Shown piece after piece: positions 36,580-45,509 of a DNA stretch of 53,301 nucleotides. A program made the position numbers and the translations under genes. This stretch comes from Burkholderiales bacterium (GTDB lineage: Bacteria > Pseudomonadota > Gammaproteobacteria > Burkholderiales > WYBJ01). The notes beneath the pieces are model-generated. The model did no database searches. It was given only the letters and a program-made list of their open reading frames with translations, and was not told the DNA's origin. The stretch spans positions 1 through 53,301 of the forward strand of contig JADLAC010000042.1 of the NCBI GenBank assembly GCA_020848435.1, read 5' to 3'. Numbering within the stretch: the stretch's first letter is position 1; each line of letters begins with the position of its first letter.

Positions 36580-37275
36580 TCAGACATATTGCTCGCATAC
36601 CCGCGGTGTGAGCCGGTCGCGCCCGGCCAGCTCGGCCACGATGCGTCCTTCGCGCAGCGCGTACACCTTGTCGGAGATCGCGCACACCAGCGGCAGGTTC
36701 TGCTCGACGATGACGAGCGCCGCGCGCCGGCACAGATCCTTGAACACTTCCTTCAACTGCTCGACGATGCTGGGCGCGAGGCCCTCGGTCGGCTCGTCGA
36801 TGAGCAGCAGCTTGGGGCGGCCCAGGATGGCGCGCCCGATCATGAGCATCTGCCGCTCGCCGCCGCTCAGGTGGCCCGCCTTGCGGTCCATGAGCTGGGT
36901 GAGCTTGGGGAAATACGCGATCACCTGATCCCAGTCGTAGTCGCGCGTGGCGTAACTGCCGAGCTCGAGGTTCTCGCGCACCGTGAGATCGGAGAAGACC
37001 TTCTTGTCCTGGGGAATGTACTTCACGCCCTGGCGCGCGATCTCGTAAGCCGGCAGGCCGAGCAGGCTCTTGCCGTTGGCGTCGATGCGGCCCGTGCTCG
37101 GCTTGACGAACCCCGCGATGGTCTTGAGCAGCGTCGTCTTGCCGGCGCCGTTGCGCCCGACGCAGGTGACGACCTGCCGCTCGGCGACATCGAGGGCGAT
37201 GTCGAACAGCACCTTCGATTCGCCGTACGAGACGTCGAGCGCGGCCACGGCGAGCAAAGGGGCCGCTGCGCTCAC
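36580..37275 (-). CDS. livF: Branched-chain-type ABC transporter ATPase (LivF family)
   Basis: 231 aa from GTG at 37275, preceded by GGAGACGAG; the start overlaps the livG stop as GTGA. An ATG at 37344 would place 23 extra residues inside livG and is less likely. Walker A GRNGAGKTT, signature LSGGERQ, Walker B LLLIDEPTEGLAP and the switch His region VIVEQNL are all present. It hydrolyses ATP with LivG to drive import. Confidence 0.93.
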   Translation of the reverse strand: MSAAAPLLAVAALDVSYGESKVLFDIALDVAERQVVTCVGRNGAGKTTLLKTIAGFVKPSTGRIDANGKSLLGLPAYEIARQGVKYIPQDKKVFSDLTVRENLELGSYATRDYDWDQVIAYFPKLTQLMDRKAGHLSGGERQMLMIGRAILGRPKLLLIDEPTEGLAPSIVEQLKEVFKDLCRRAALVIVEQNLPLVCAISDKVYALREGRIVAELAGRDRLTPRVCEQYV

Positions 37276-38060
37276 TGCTCGTCTCCGCGCTGCCTCGCAT
37301 CGATCTGCCAGTAGCTGCGGCGCACCTCCGGGTGCTGCATGCACTCGTCGTAGCCGCCTTCGGCGATGACGCGGCCCTCGTGCATCACCAAGAGGCGCTG
37401 GACGAATTCCTTCACCGCGGAGACCTTGTGCTCGACGATCACAATGGTCTGCTTGCCCACTTGGCGGCCGAGCACCTCCAGCACGCTCTTGATCTCGGAA
37501 TCGGCCAGGCCCGCGAGCGGCTCATCCAGCAATAGCACCTCCGGCTCGGCCAGCATGCTCATGGCGATCTCGAGCCGGCGCTTCTCGCCCAGGCTCAGGT
37601 GCCGCACTTCCTTGTCGCGTTGATCGCCGAGATCGAAGGTCTCCAGCGCCGCGAGCACGCGCGGCTCGTTGCGATGCGCCCGGCAGGTGCTGAACAGCAT
37701 GCGCCACAGCGACACGCTGCGGTGGGCGCGGTAGAAGGCGAGCACCAGGTTGTCGACGACGCTCAGATTGTCGAAGGTCGACGTGAGCTGGAAGGTGCGC
37801 ATCATGCCCATGGCGACGCGTTGCTGGATGGGCCGGCGGGTGATGTCTTCGCCCTTGTACCAGATGCTGCCCTCTTCGGGCACGTAGTAGCCCGTGAGCA
37901 GATTGAAGAATGTCGTCTTGCCGGCGCCGTTGGAGCCGAAGATCCCGGCGACCTCGTTGCGGCGCAGCGAATAGCTGACCTGGTCGACCGCGGTCAGCGC
38001 ACCGAAGCGCTTGGTGACGTTCTCCGCGCGAACGATCGCTGCATCCGAATCCGCGCTCAT
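37272..38060 (-). CDS. livG: Branched-chain-type ABC transporter ATPase (LivG family)
   Basis: 262 aa. Walker A is GSNGAGKTT (Ser where most have Pro), Walker B LLLDEPLAGLADSE, and the signature is LSLGEKRRLE, with Leu-Gly instead of Gly-Gly. TFQLTSTFDNLSVVDNL fits the Q-loop region of LivG. The changes are within what Liv-type ATPases show and do not suggest inactivity. It starts 6 bp after the binding-protein gene and overlaps livF by 4 bp. Confidence 0.92.
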   Translation of the reverse strand: MSADSDAAIVRAENVTKRFGALTAVDQVSYSLRRNEVAGIFGSNGAGKTTFFNLLTGYYVPEEGSIWYKGEDITRRPIQQRVAMGMMRTFQLTSTFDNLSVVDNLVLAFYRAHRSVSLWRMLFSTCRAHRNEPRVLAALETFDLGDQRDKEVRHLSLGEKRRLEIAMSMLAEPEVLLLDEPLAGLADSEIKSVLEVLGRQVGKQTIVIVEHKVSAVKEFVQRLLVMHEGRVIAEGGYDECMQHPEVRRSYWQIDARQRGDEQ

Positions 38061-38066
38061 GCGCCG

Positions 38067-39311
38067 CTAGTAGCCCAGCGATTTCAGCGACGGCATGACC
38101 GAATCGCCGCCTTGCGAGCCGATCACGCTGAAGAGGTCCCACTCGTGCTTTTGCTCCTTGGCGCCCTTGCCCTTCACCAGGAAGGCGGCGTGTTTGTATT
38201 CGGCGGCATGGTCCTCGCGCCAGCGTGCCGGGCCTTTCACCGTATTGAATGCGCCCTTGTTCACCGTCAATGCGGCGGCAACCTTGAGCGGATCGAACGA
38301 CTTCGCCGCTTCGAAGCCGCGGAACATTTCGCTGTAGGCGATGTAGGCGATGGTTGCATAGGCATCCGGCGGGCGCTTGTACTTGGCGCGATACAGCTCG
38401 GTGAATTCTGCGGCGCTCTTGGCGACTTCCTTGTCCTCGAAGCCGGCGAGATCGTAGTAGAAGTAATGCATCGAGTAGATGCCTTCCAGCGCTTCGGGCG
38501 GCACGCCCTTGGCGACGACGTTGGTCATGAACGCCGGGAAGATAGTCATCTCCTTGTTGAGCCCCATCTGCTGGACTTGCTTGAGCAGCGCCACCGCGTC
38601 GCCGCCGAACTGCGCGGCGATGAACACGTCGGGCTTGGCCGAGCGCACCTTTTGCAGGATCGTGGTGTAGTCCGAGGTGCCGAGCGAGACCTCGTCGTAG
38701 CCGACGATTTCCGCGCCCGCTTCCTTGGCCGCGGCGTACGCGCCATCGCGCATGTCCCAGCCCCAGCTATCGGCGCGGGCGAGGAAGAAGACGCGCTTCT
38801 TGTTGAGCACCTTGGTGGCCGAGCGACCCGCCATGTAGCCGACCGTCCAGGGACTGTACGCGGTGGCGAAGGTGGAGGTAGCGAGCTTGCCCTTCATGAA
38901 ACCTTCCTTCGCCATCACGCATACCGGGAAGTAGGGCATGGGCTCCTTGGTGACGACGGCATTGATGGCGTAGGCGAGCGGCGCCCACGTTTGCCCGCCG
39001 ACGCCCCGTACCCCTTCGGAGACCATGTAGCGGTAGCGGCGCACGCCCACGTCGAGCTTCGCTTCGTCGTCGGCAACCACGCCCTCGACCTGCACCTTGC
39101 CCCAGGGCATGGCGAGGCCGCCGCGCTTGTTCACCACGTCGACCGCGAGCAACGCGCCTTCCTTCTGGGTCTCGGCGACAGCGGCGAAGGTGCCCGTGAG
39201 CGGCAGCAGGATCCCGACTTTGATATTTTTCGGCTCGGCGGCAAGCGCGCCGGTGCAGCCGATCGCGGCTGCCAACAGCGTCGATCCGACAATGCTTATG
39301 AAGCGCTGCAT
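38067..39311 (-). CDS. livK: Periplasmic substrate-binding protein of the Liv-type ABC importer
   Basis: 414 aa. A signal peptide of about 24 residues ends with GALAAEP; the mature start IKVGILLPLTGTFAAVAETQKEGALLAVD is the type I periplasmic-binding fold of the Leu/Ile/Val family. GGGGGGAG lies just before the ATG at 39311. It is larger than E. coli LivK (about 370) and resembles binding proteins for amides or aromatic acids, so the ligand is uncertain. First gene of livK-G-F-M-H, which may continue into gnd-zwf. The 214 bp upstream hold the start region of a divergent Bug gene. Confidence 0.9.
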   Translation of the reverse strand: MQRFISIVGSTLLAAAIGCTGALAAEPKNIKVGILLPLTGTFAAVAETQKEGALLAVDVVNKRGGLAMPWGKVQVEGVVADDEAKLDVGVRRYRYMVSEGVRGVGGQTWAPLAYAINAVVTKEPMPYFPVCVMAKEGFMKGKLATSTFATAYSPWTVGYMAGRSATKVLNKKRVFFLARADSWGWDMRDGAYAAAKEAGAEIVGYDEVSLGTSDYTTILQKVRSAKPDVFIAAQFGGDAVALLKQVQQMGLNKEMTIFPAFMTNVVAKGVPPEALEGIYSMHYFYYDLAGFEDKEVAKSAAEFTELYRAKYKRPPDAYATIAYIAYSEMFRGFEAAKSFDPLKVAAALTVNKGAFNTVKGPARWREDHAAEYKHAAFLVKGKGAKEQKHEWDLFSVIGSQGGDSVMPSLKSLGY

Positions 39312-39525
39312 ATTCTCCCCCCGTGTGGTGTGCCGGGTGCGCCGGCTCGCGGGAGTATCCGCCTAGGCGCGCTTCCGATCAAGCCGGGCGGCAGTGCATC
39401 GGAGTTGGGAGGGACCAGGCTCGCGCCAGCACCGATGCGCGCATGCAAACCTGCTATGCTGCGCCCGACGCTGCACTTGCCGCGACATCCGGCGCGCGGT
39501 TACGATGAAACGAGGAGGAGCCCGA

Positions 39526-40497
39526 ATGCGCTATCCGCCCGTCGCAATCTCCGCAGCCCTCATGCTGTTCGGCTCCCAGCACGCCGCGCAAGCGCAGGAG
39601 CAGTTCCCCAACAAGCCGGTGCGCATGATCGTCGGTTTCACCCCGGGAAGCGAGATCGATATCGTCGCGCGCATGCTGGCCGAGCCGATGTCCGAGCGCT
39701 GGGGGCAGCGCGTCATCGTCGACAATCGCACCGGTGCCGGCGGTACGGTAGCCGCCGCGATCGTCGCACGCGCCGCGCCGGACGGTTACACGTGGCTGTT
39801 CAATTCGGTCGCACACACGGCGAGTCTTGCACTGTACTCGAAGCTGACCTATCACCCGGTCGGCGCGTTCAGCTTCGTTTCCCAGGCTACCAGCGCGCCG
39901 AACGTGCTGATCACCGCGCATTCGCAGGGTGTCAAGTCGGTCGGCGCGCTGATCGCCCTCGCTCGCGCCAAGCCGGGACAGCTCACCTACGGCGCTGCGG
40001 GCATCGGCAGCGGAACCCACATCAACGGCACGCTGTTCTCGGTGGCGGCCGATATCCAGGTGGCGAACGTGTCCTACAAGGGGACTCCAGAATTGGTCAC
40101 CGATACGTTTGCCGGCCGGATCCACTACTCCTTCTCCCCGATCGGGGGCACCGTCGCATTCGTCAAGGACGGCCGGCTCGCGGCATTGGGGGTGACCACG
40201 CTGCAGCGTTCGCCGGCGCTGCCGGACGTACCGACCATCGCCGAGACCGCGCTGCCCGGATTCGAGTGGGATCAATGGTATGGCATGTTCATGCCGGCGG
40301 CCACCCCGCGCGCGATCGTCGAGCAGGTCAATAACGAGATGAAGCGGATACTGGCCTTGCCTGCGACCAAGGAGCGCCTGAGCATCCGCGGCGCATGGCC
40401 GAACGTCAACACCCCGCAGCAGTTCGAGCAGAAGGTTCGCGCCGAAATCGACAAGGTGACGAAAGCGCTGGCGGTCGCCGGGGTCCAACCTCAATGA
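39526..40497 (+). CDS. Bug/TctC-type periplasmic solute-binding protein, orphan
   Basis: 323 aa from ATG at 39526 with GAGGAGGAG upstream. A signal peptide ends around residue 22 (AAQAQEQF). FPNKPVRMIVGFTPGSEIDIVARMLAEPMS, VIVDNRTGAGGTVAA and PDGYTWLFNS are Bug hallmarks. It binds an unknown organic acid. It is divergent from livK and convergent with the Tct operon's binding protein, from which it differs clearly, so it is not a tandem copy. The frame stays open to 39394 but nothing upstream looks coding. Confidence 0.9.
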   Translation: MRYPPVAISAALMLFGSQHAAQAQEQFPNKPVRMIVGFTPGSEIDIVARMLAEPMSERWGQRVIVDNRTGAGGTVAAAIVARAAPDGYTWLFNSVAHTASLALYSKLTYHPVGAFSFVSQATSAPNVLITAHSQGVKSVGALIALARAKPGQLTYGAAGIGSGTHINGTLFSVAADIQVANVSYKGTPELVTDTFAGRIHYSFSPIGGTVAFVKDGRLAALGVTTLQRSPALPDVPTIAETALPGFEWDQWYGMFMPAATPRAIVEQVNNEMKRILALPATKERLSIRGAWPNVNTPQQFEQKVRAEIDKVTKALAVAGVQPQ

Positions 40498-40536
40498 CCC
40501 CAATGCCATCGATCGAGCCGGCGTGCCGCAGGACCG

Positions 40537-41517
40537 CTACTTCGCTTCCTTGAGGATGCCCGCCTTCTCCATGATGTCGCGCACGGCGGCACGGCGCTTG
40601 TCGAACATCGCCACCACCTTCTCGGGCGGGACGTATTCCCAGCGCGTGTTGCGCTCGTTGGCGAACTTGACGTAGTCGGGGTCCTTGACGGCCTTTTCGA
40701 TCGCCGGCACCAGCACCGCGACGACTTCCTTCGGCATCTTTGGCGGACCCATGACGAAGTTGGTCGATTCCCACACGACGTCGTAACCCAGCTCCTTCAC
40801 GGTCGGGATCTTGTCGTAGGGCGCGGGCGCGCGCGCTTCGCCGAGCGTCGCCAGGAACTTCACCTGCCCGGCTTCGATCATGCTCTTCGCCGAGCCGAGC
40901 GCGGCCACGCCCAGCTCGGCATGTCCGCCCGCGACTTGCGCTACCGTCATGGCGCCGGTGCCCGGCTGAGGAATCGTGTTGACCTTGATGCCGGTGCCGT
41001 TGATGAACGCGGTCGCGGCGACCCACCAGCTTTGGCCCACGCCAGCGGTCGACATGTTGACCTTGCCGGGATTGGCCTTGGCGTATTGGATGGCCTCCTG
41101 GATGCTGTTCAACTTCAAGTCGCTCTTCGATGCCGCGATGACGATGGGGAAGTAGGTGGCATATGCGCCCAGCATCGTGAAGTCGTGATAGTCGAGCGGC
41201 ATCACGCCTTGGAGCTTGTTGGTGATGATGGTCGCCGAGCCCCAGCCGAGGGTATAGCCGTCGGGCTTCGCGCGGTGCAGCTCGCGGTAGCCGATCGAGC
41301 TGCCACCGCCGGGTTTGTTCACCACGCTGATCGGCTGGCCGATCGTCTTCGCCACCCGCTCGTAGATCGGGCGCACCAGCACGTCGCCGTCCGCGCCGGC
41401 TTCGACGGCCACGATCGCGGTGATGGGCTTGACCGGATACTTGTCCGCCGCCTGGGCGGAAAGCGCGAGGCCGCAGCCGAGGCTTACGCCGGCCGCTGCA
41501 AGAATGGATTTGCGCAC
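40537..41517 (-). CDS. tctC: Substrate-binding protein of a tripartite tricarboxylate transporter
   Basis: 326 aa from GTG at 41517, with AGGAGG 6 bp upstream; an ATG at 41628 lies in non-coding-like sequence. A signal peptide runs to about residue 24 (LALSAQAADKYP). The mature part has YPVKPITAIVAVEAGADGDVL and VVNKPGGGSSIGYREL, the TctC/Bug pattern. It ends GILKEAK. It is the third gene of tctB-tctA-tctC, 111 bp after tctA, so expression may be separately tuned. It would bring citrate-like or other carboxylates to TctAB. Confidence 0.9.
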   Translation of the reverse strand: MRKSILAAAGVSLGCGLALSAQAADKYPVKPITAIVAVEAGADGDVLVRPIYERVAKTIGQPISVVNKPGGGSSIGYRELHRAKPDGYTLGWGSATIITNKLQGVMPLDYHDFTMLGAYATYFPIVIAASKSDLKLNSIQEAIQYAKANPGKVNMSTAGVGQSWWVAATAFINGTGIKVNTIPQPGTGAMTVAQVAGGHAELGVAALGSAKSMIEAGQVKFLATLGEARAPAPYDKIPTVKELGYDVVWESTNFVMGPPKMPKEVVAVLVPAIEKAVKDPDYVKFANERNTRWEYVPPEKVVAMFDKRRAAVRDIMEKAGILKEAK

Positions 41518-41628
41518 GATGTCCTCCTGTTGGTCGATGTCTATATGGGCGGGCTCGCAGCGCAGGGCAGCTCCCGTCTTGTCATCCTGCTCGCATGATC
41601 CCACCGCGCCCGGCGGCTGTCGAGTCAC

Positions 41629-43146
41629 TTACAGACCTTTGCCCTCGTCGAGCGCGAGCACGGAGCGCTTTCCCCACAGCCGCGCGGCAAGACGCCACGC
41701 GATGAACGTAGCCGCGATCGACAGCATGGTCGCGGCGAGCGGGCGCCCGGCGATCAGCGATAGGTCGCCCTTGAACATGAGCAGCGTCTGGCGCAGGCTC
41801 GTCTCCGTCGTCGGCCCGAGCACGACGCCGATGATGAACGGCGCGATCGGATAGCCCCAGCGGCGCAGGAAGAAGCCGATGACGCCGGCGGCGATCATCA
41901 CCCACACGTCGAAGAACGCGTTGCGCACGCTGTAGACCCCGACCAGGCAGATCACGCTGATCACCGGCAGCAGCAACTGCGGCCGGATCGAGGCGACCCG
42001 CGCGAACAGCCCCACGAGCGGCAGATTGAGCACCAGCAGCATCAGGTTGCCCAGGTACATCGCCGCGATGAACGTCCAAAAGACTTCCGGGTGGGTGCCG
42101 AACAGCGTCGGCCCGGGTTCCACGTTGTGCATGCGCAGCCCCGCCAGCATGATCGCGCTCGGCGCGGCGAACGGAATGCCCAGCGTGAGCAGCGGAATCA
42201 TCGAGCCCATGACGGCGCTGTTGTTGGCCGATTCCGGGCCGACCACGCCCTCCACGGCGCCGTGGCCGAAGCGCTGCGGTGTTTTCGACAGGCGCTTCTC
42301 GATCGCGTACGAGACGAAGGTCGAGATCACTGTGCACGGTCCGGGCAGCAGTCCCATGAAGAAACCGAGCACCGAGCCGCGCAACATCGGCTTGACCGAG
42401 CGGCGCAGCTCGTCGCGGTTGGGGTAGAGCTCGCGCAGGCGCACGCGGCTCACCAGCGGGCGGACGTACCTGGCGGCGGCGATGGTGAGCACTTCGGAGA
42501 TGCCGAACAGGCCCATCGCGATCGGCAGGAAGTCGATGCCCAGCATGAGCTTTTCAGTGCCGAAGGTGAAGCGCGGATAGCTGTCCATCGGATTGATGCC
42601 GATCGTGCTCAGGAACAGGCCGAAGGCGATCATGAGCGCGCCCTTGAGCGGCGCATCGGCCGAAAGATTCGCCAGCAGCACGAAGGCGAGAATCATGAAG
42701 CCGAGGAACTCGGGCGGGCCGAAGGAGAGGGCGGCCGCGCCGAGCACCGGTGCGAGCAGCTGCAGCCCCAATATACCCAGCGTGCCCGCGACGAACGAGC
42801 CGGCCGCGACCAGCGCGAGCGCGGCACCCGCGCGGCCTTGCTTGGCCATCTGGTAGCCGTCGAGGCAGGTCACCACGCTCGCCGCCTCGCCCGGTATGTT
42901 GACCAGCACCGAGGTGGTGGAGCCGCCGTACATCGCGCCGTACCAGATCCCGGTCATCATGATGAGGCCGGTGGTCGGTCCGTAGGGGATGGTGAAGGGC
43001 AACAGCAAGGCCATGGTGGCGGTCGGCCCCAGCCCCGGCAACACGCCTACCAGCGTCCCGATCAGGGCGCCGGCGAAGCAGGCGATGAGATTCGCGGCGG
43101 TCGCCGAATTCGCGAAACCGGTCAGCAGGAGATCCCAATCCGGCAT
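41629..43146 (-). CDS. tctA: Large membrane subunit of a tripartite tricarboxylate transporter
   Basis: 505 aa with about 11-12 hydrophobic helices. The TctA hallmarks are GTLVGVLPGLGPTATMALLLPFTI near the N-terminus (seen at positions about 30-55) and its internal counterpart GSVLGFFMGLLPGPCTVIST, plus MYGGSTTSVLVNIPGEAASV. TctA uses the proton or sodium gradient to import carboxylates handed over by TctC. It is 9 bp after tctB. Confidence 0.93.
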   Translation of the reverse strand: MPDWDLLLTGFANSATAANLIACFAGALIGTLVGVLPGLGPTATMALLLPFTIPYGPTTGLIMMTGIWYGAMYGGSTTSVLVNIPGEAASVVTCLDGYQMAKQGRAGAALALVAAGSFVAGTLGILGLQLLAPVLGAAALSFGPPEFLGFMILAFVLLANLSADAPLKGALMIAFGLFLSTIGINPMDSYPRFTFGTEKLMLGIDFLPIAMGLFGISEVLTIAAARYVRPLVSRVRLRELYPNRDELRRSVKPMLRGSVLGFFMGLLPGPCTVISTFVSYAIEKRLSKTPQRFGHGAVEGVVGPESANNSAVMGSMIPLLTLGIPFAAPSAIMLAGLRMHNVEPGPTLFGTHPEVFWTFIAAMYLGNLMLLVLNLPLVGLFARVASIRPQLLLPVISVICLVGVYSVRNAFFDVWVMIAAGVIGFFLRRWGYPIAPFIIGVVLGPTTETSLRQTLLMFKGDLSLIAGRPLAATMLSIAATFIAWRLAARLWGKRSVLALDEGKGL

Positions 43147-43155
43147 GAGTGTCGC

Positions 43156-43614
43156 CTACTCGAACAGGATGCCGCGCGGCAGATCGATGAACAGCCAGAA
43201 GCCGAACAGCAGATAGACGAACAGCGCGGTCGCGCCGGATAGTGCGAGTGGCTTTCGCCAGCCTTCCAGCGCAAGCGCCTTGGACAAGGCGTAGGTCGCG
43301 ATGAAGGTCACCGCAACGTAGCCGAGCACCGGCATGGCGAGAATCCACAGGCACAAGGTCGCTGCCGTCACGAGCAGGATGCGCGCGCCGTGCTTATCGA
43401 GTCGCGGCGCGGCTTCGCCGGCGCGTGCGCGCGCTGCGATCAAGGCCGCGGCGCAGGCGGCAATCGTCGCGCCCAGGAAGAACGGATAGAGTCCCGGCCC
43501 CGGAAGCGCCAGGCTGCCGAAGCCGTAACCCCAGGCGACGTACGCGATGACCCCGCCCAGGCCGAGCAGAACGGCATTGAATGCGGTTTCCACGTCGAGC
43601 CGGCGCTGCCTCAT
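43156..43614 (-). CDS. tctB: Small membrane subunit of a tripartite tricarboxylate transporter
   Basis: 152 aa from ATG at 43614, GGGAGGGGG upstream. Four hydrophobic helices: about residues 12-30, 42-60, 78-110 and 120-142. GLGSLALPGPGLYPFF-like sequence (here GSLALPGPGLYPFFLG) is the TctB signature. First gene of the transporter operon, 97 bp past the suhB stop on the same strand; that gap should hold its promoter but I see no clear one. Confidence 0.88.
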   Translation of the reverse strand: MRQRRLDVETAFNAVLLGLGGVIAYVAWGYGFGSLALPGPGLYPFFLGATIAACAAALIAARARAGEAAPRLDKHGARILLVTAATLCLWILAMPVLGYVAVTFIATYALSKALALEGWRKPLALSGATALFVYLLFGFWLFIDLPRGILFE

Positions 43615-43711
43615 GGAACCCCCTCCCGTCGCAGCACGCCTGGCGGCGTGTCCTTGGCATGCGATTGTGACCGAGCGGCGCCGGTCCCACAACCTCGCCG
43701 AGCGGGCGGGA

Positions 43712-44551
43712 TCAGGCGCGGCGTTTCGCGCTGATCGCCTGTGGCTGCGAGCGCAGCTCGGAGGGCAGATGCGGGGCGATCAACTGCACGAGCTGCGCGA
43801 ATACCTTGGGGTTGCCCGCGCACAGGTTGCCGCTCGTCATGTAACCGTCATTACCCTCGAGATCGCCGACCAGCCCGCCCGCCTCCAGGATGAGCAGCGC
43901 GCCCGCGGCCATATCCCAGGGCGACAGACCGAATTCCCAGAAGGCGTCGAGGCGCCCGGCGGCGACATAGGCAAGATCGAGCGAGGCCGAGCCCGGGCGG
44001 CGCACGCCGGGAGCGGCGTGCATCACATCGCGCAGGATGGCGAGATAAGCGTCGACGTGGGCGAACTGGCGAAACGCAAACCCGGTGCCGATCAACGCAT
44101 CGCCCAGGCGGGCGCGGCGCGAGACGCGAATGCGATGGTCGTTGAGAAAGGCGCCGCGGCCGCGGCTCGCGGTGAACAGGTCGTTGCGGTTCGGGTCGTA
44201 GACCACCGCCTGGTTGAGCACGCCGCGATGCGTGAGCGCGATGGACACCGCGTACTGCGGAAAGCCGTGCAGAAAATTGGTGGTGCCATCGAGCGGATCG
44301 ATGATCCAGAGGTAGTCGGAGCGGCCGCTTGCGCCGCCTTCCTCTGCTAGAATCGCGTGCTCCGGATAGGCCGCTCGCAAGGTGTCCACGATCGCGCGCT
44401 CGGCCTCGTGATCGACCTCGGACACGAAATCGTTCGCGCTCTTGGCCCGCACGCTCAGCACGTCCAGGTTTCTGCTCGCGCGGTTGATCACGTTGCCGGC
44501 GCGGCGCGCGGCCTTCACCGCGATGTTGAGCATGGGATGGATGGTGTTCAC
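43712..44551 (-). CDS. suhB: Inositol-1-monophosphatase family protein SuhB
   Basis: 279 aa. [31 protein letters not shown] and [17 protein letters not shown] are the three metal-binding motifs. The start [16 protein letters not shown] closely follows E. coli SuhB (the family start would be nearer the second ATG at 44533, so the exact start is uncertain). SuhB hydrolyses inositol phosphate and, in model species, joins the rRNA antitermination complex. Divergent from trmJ with 67 bp between. Confidence 0.93.
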   Translation of the reverse strand: MNTIHPMLNIAVKAARRAGNVINRASRNLDVLSVRAKSANDFVSEVDHEAERAIVDTLRAAYPEHAILAEEGGASGRSDYLWIIDPLDGTTNFLHGFPQYAVSIALTHRGVLNQAVVYDPNRNDLFTASRGRGAFLNDHRIRVSRRARLGDALIGTGFAFRQFAHVDAYLAILRDVMHAAPGVRRPGSASLDLAYVAAGRLDAFWEFGLSPWDMAAGALLILEAGGLVGDLEGNDGYMTSGNLCAGNPKVFAQLVQLIAPHLPSELRSQPQAISAKRRA

Positions 44552-44581
44552 GTGTTCGACTCGTCGGCGCGCGCAACGCCG

Positions 44582-44590
44582 ATTCTAGCA
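44582..44590 (-). promoter_or_regulatory. Extended -10 element of suhB
   Basis: On the minus strand TGCTAGAAT gives a TGn extended -10 with TAGAAT (44582-44587), about 30 bp before the suhB ATG. No good -35 is seen, as is common with this promoter type. Confidence 0.4.
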
Positions 44591-44618
44591 GGGCCGATCT
44601 CGACGGCGGAGACGCGAC

Positions 44619-45359
44619 GTGACCGATCTTCGAGCCTTGCGCAACATCCGTGTCGTGCTATGCGAGCCCAGCCATCCGGGCAACATCGGCGCGGCGGCAC
44701 GCGCGCTCAAGACGATGGGGCTCGAGCGCCTGGTGCTGGTCAAGCCGGCGAACTTTCCGCATCCCGACGCGGACGCTCGAGCGGCGGGCGGATTGGATGT
44801 GCTGCGCGCGGCCGTGTGCTGTCAAAGCCTCGACCAGGCTCTGGCCGGAACGACGTTCGCGGCCGCGCTGAGCGCGCGCCGGCGCGATCTCACTCCGGAA
44901 GTGGTCGATGCGCGCCGTGCTGCGCGCGATATCGCCGCGCTGGCGCGCAACGAGGAGGTCGCGCTGCTGTTCGGGCCGGAGAAGGCCGGCCTCGGCAGCG
45001 AAGCGCTGAGCCGTTGTCATCGCCTGGTGCGCATCCCGGCCAATCCCGCCTATGCTTCGCTCAACCTGGCTGCCTCGGTACAACTCGTGGCATACGAGTT
45101 GCGCTACGCATGCAGCGAGCACAGCGCCGAGCCGCTTCAGGGTTCGACGCTGCGCCCGGGGACGCACGACGAAATCGAGCGTCTGATCGTGCACTTGGAA
45201 AGCTGCATGCGAATCACGGGTTTCCTTCATCCCGATCGCCCCGGGCGCCTGGTGCAGCGCATGCGCCGGATGCTCGCGCGCGCGCGTCCAGAGAGCGACG
45301 AAATCGCGATCCTGCGCGGCTTCCTGCGCTCGGTGGAAGACTTGCAGCGGGCGCGCTGA
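44619..45359 (+). CDS. trmJ: tRNA (cytidine/uridine-2'-O-)-methyltransferase TrmJ
   Basis: 246 aa from GTG at 44619, GGAGACGC upstream. SPOUT-fold SAM-binding segments: VVLCEPSHPGNIGAAARALKTMG at the start, ALLFGPEKAGLGSEAL in the middle, and RIPANPAYASLNLAASVQLVAYEL forming the knot. TrmJ methylates position 32 in the anticodon loop of several tRNAs. The C-terminal part (RITGFLHPDRPGR, then RMLARARPESDEIAILRGFL) is the family's dimer arm. The neighbours suhB, cysE and iscR are its usual company. Confidence 0.93.
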   Translation: MTDLRALRNIRVVLCEPSHPGNIGAAARALKTMGLERLVLVKPANFPHPDADARAAGGLDVLRAAVCCQSLDQALAGTTFAAALSARRRDLTPEVVDARRAARDIAALARNEEVALLFGPEKAGLGSEALSRCHRLVRIPANPAYASLNLAASVQLVAYELRYACSEHSAEPLQGSTLRPGTHDEIERLIVHLESCMRITGFLHPDRPGRLVQRMRRMLARARPESDEIAILRGFLRSVEDLQRAR

Positions 45360-45405
45360 GGGCAACGCAATTGACGCCGCGCCGCACGTGCCAGTTACAC
45401 TTAGC

Positions 45406-45465
45406 GTCCCGAGTCCGAACGGTTGCAGGATTCGCCTTGTCCGCGCCGAACCTCGGACTCGGGAC
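45406..45465. repeat. 13-bp perfect inverted repeat, dispersed repeat copy 2
   Basis: GTCCCGAGTCCGA (45406-45418) and TCGGACTCGGGAC (45453-45465) are exact reverse complements around a 34-nt loop. The right arm and its flank (GAACCTCGGACTC, CTAGC) reappear at 154-182. It lies in the leader between trmJ and cysE, just after a weak promoter-like pair TTGACG (45371-45376) and TACACT (45396-45401), 19 bp apart. No T-run follows, so it is more repeat than terminator. Confidence 0.6.
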
Positions 45466-45509
45466 ACTAGCAACTTTCACAAACGCGCGCTCGTCGCCTG
45501 CCCAGGGTC

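Noticed and set aside
37599..40334. A 911-codon plus-strand open frame
   Set aside because: It runs antisense to livG and livK and out of frame through the Bug gene, with unnatural composition rich in Arg, His and Val. Open antisense frames are common in GC-rich DNA.
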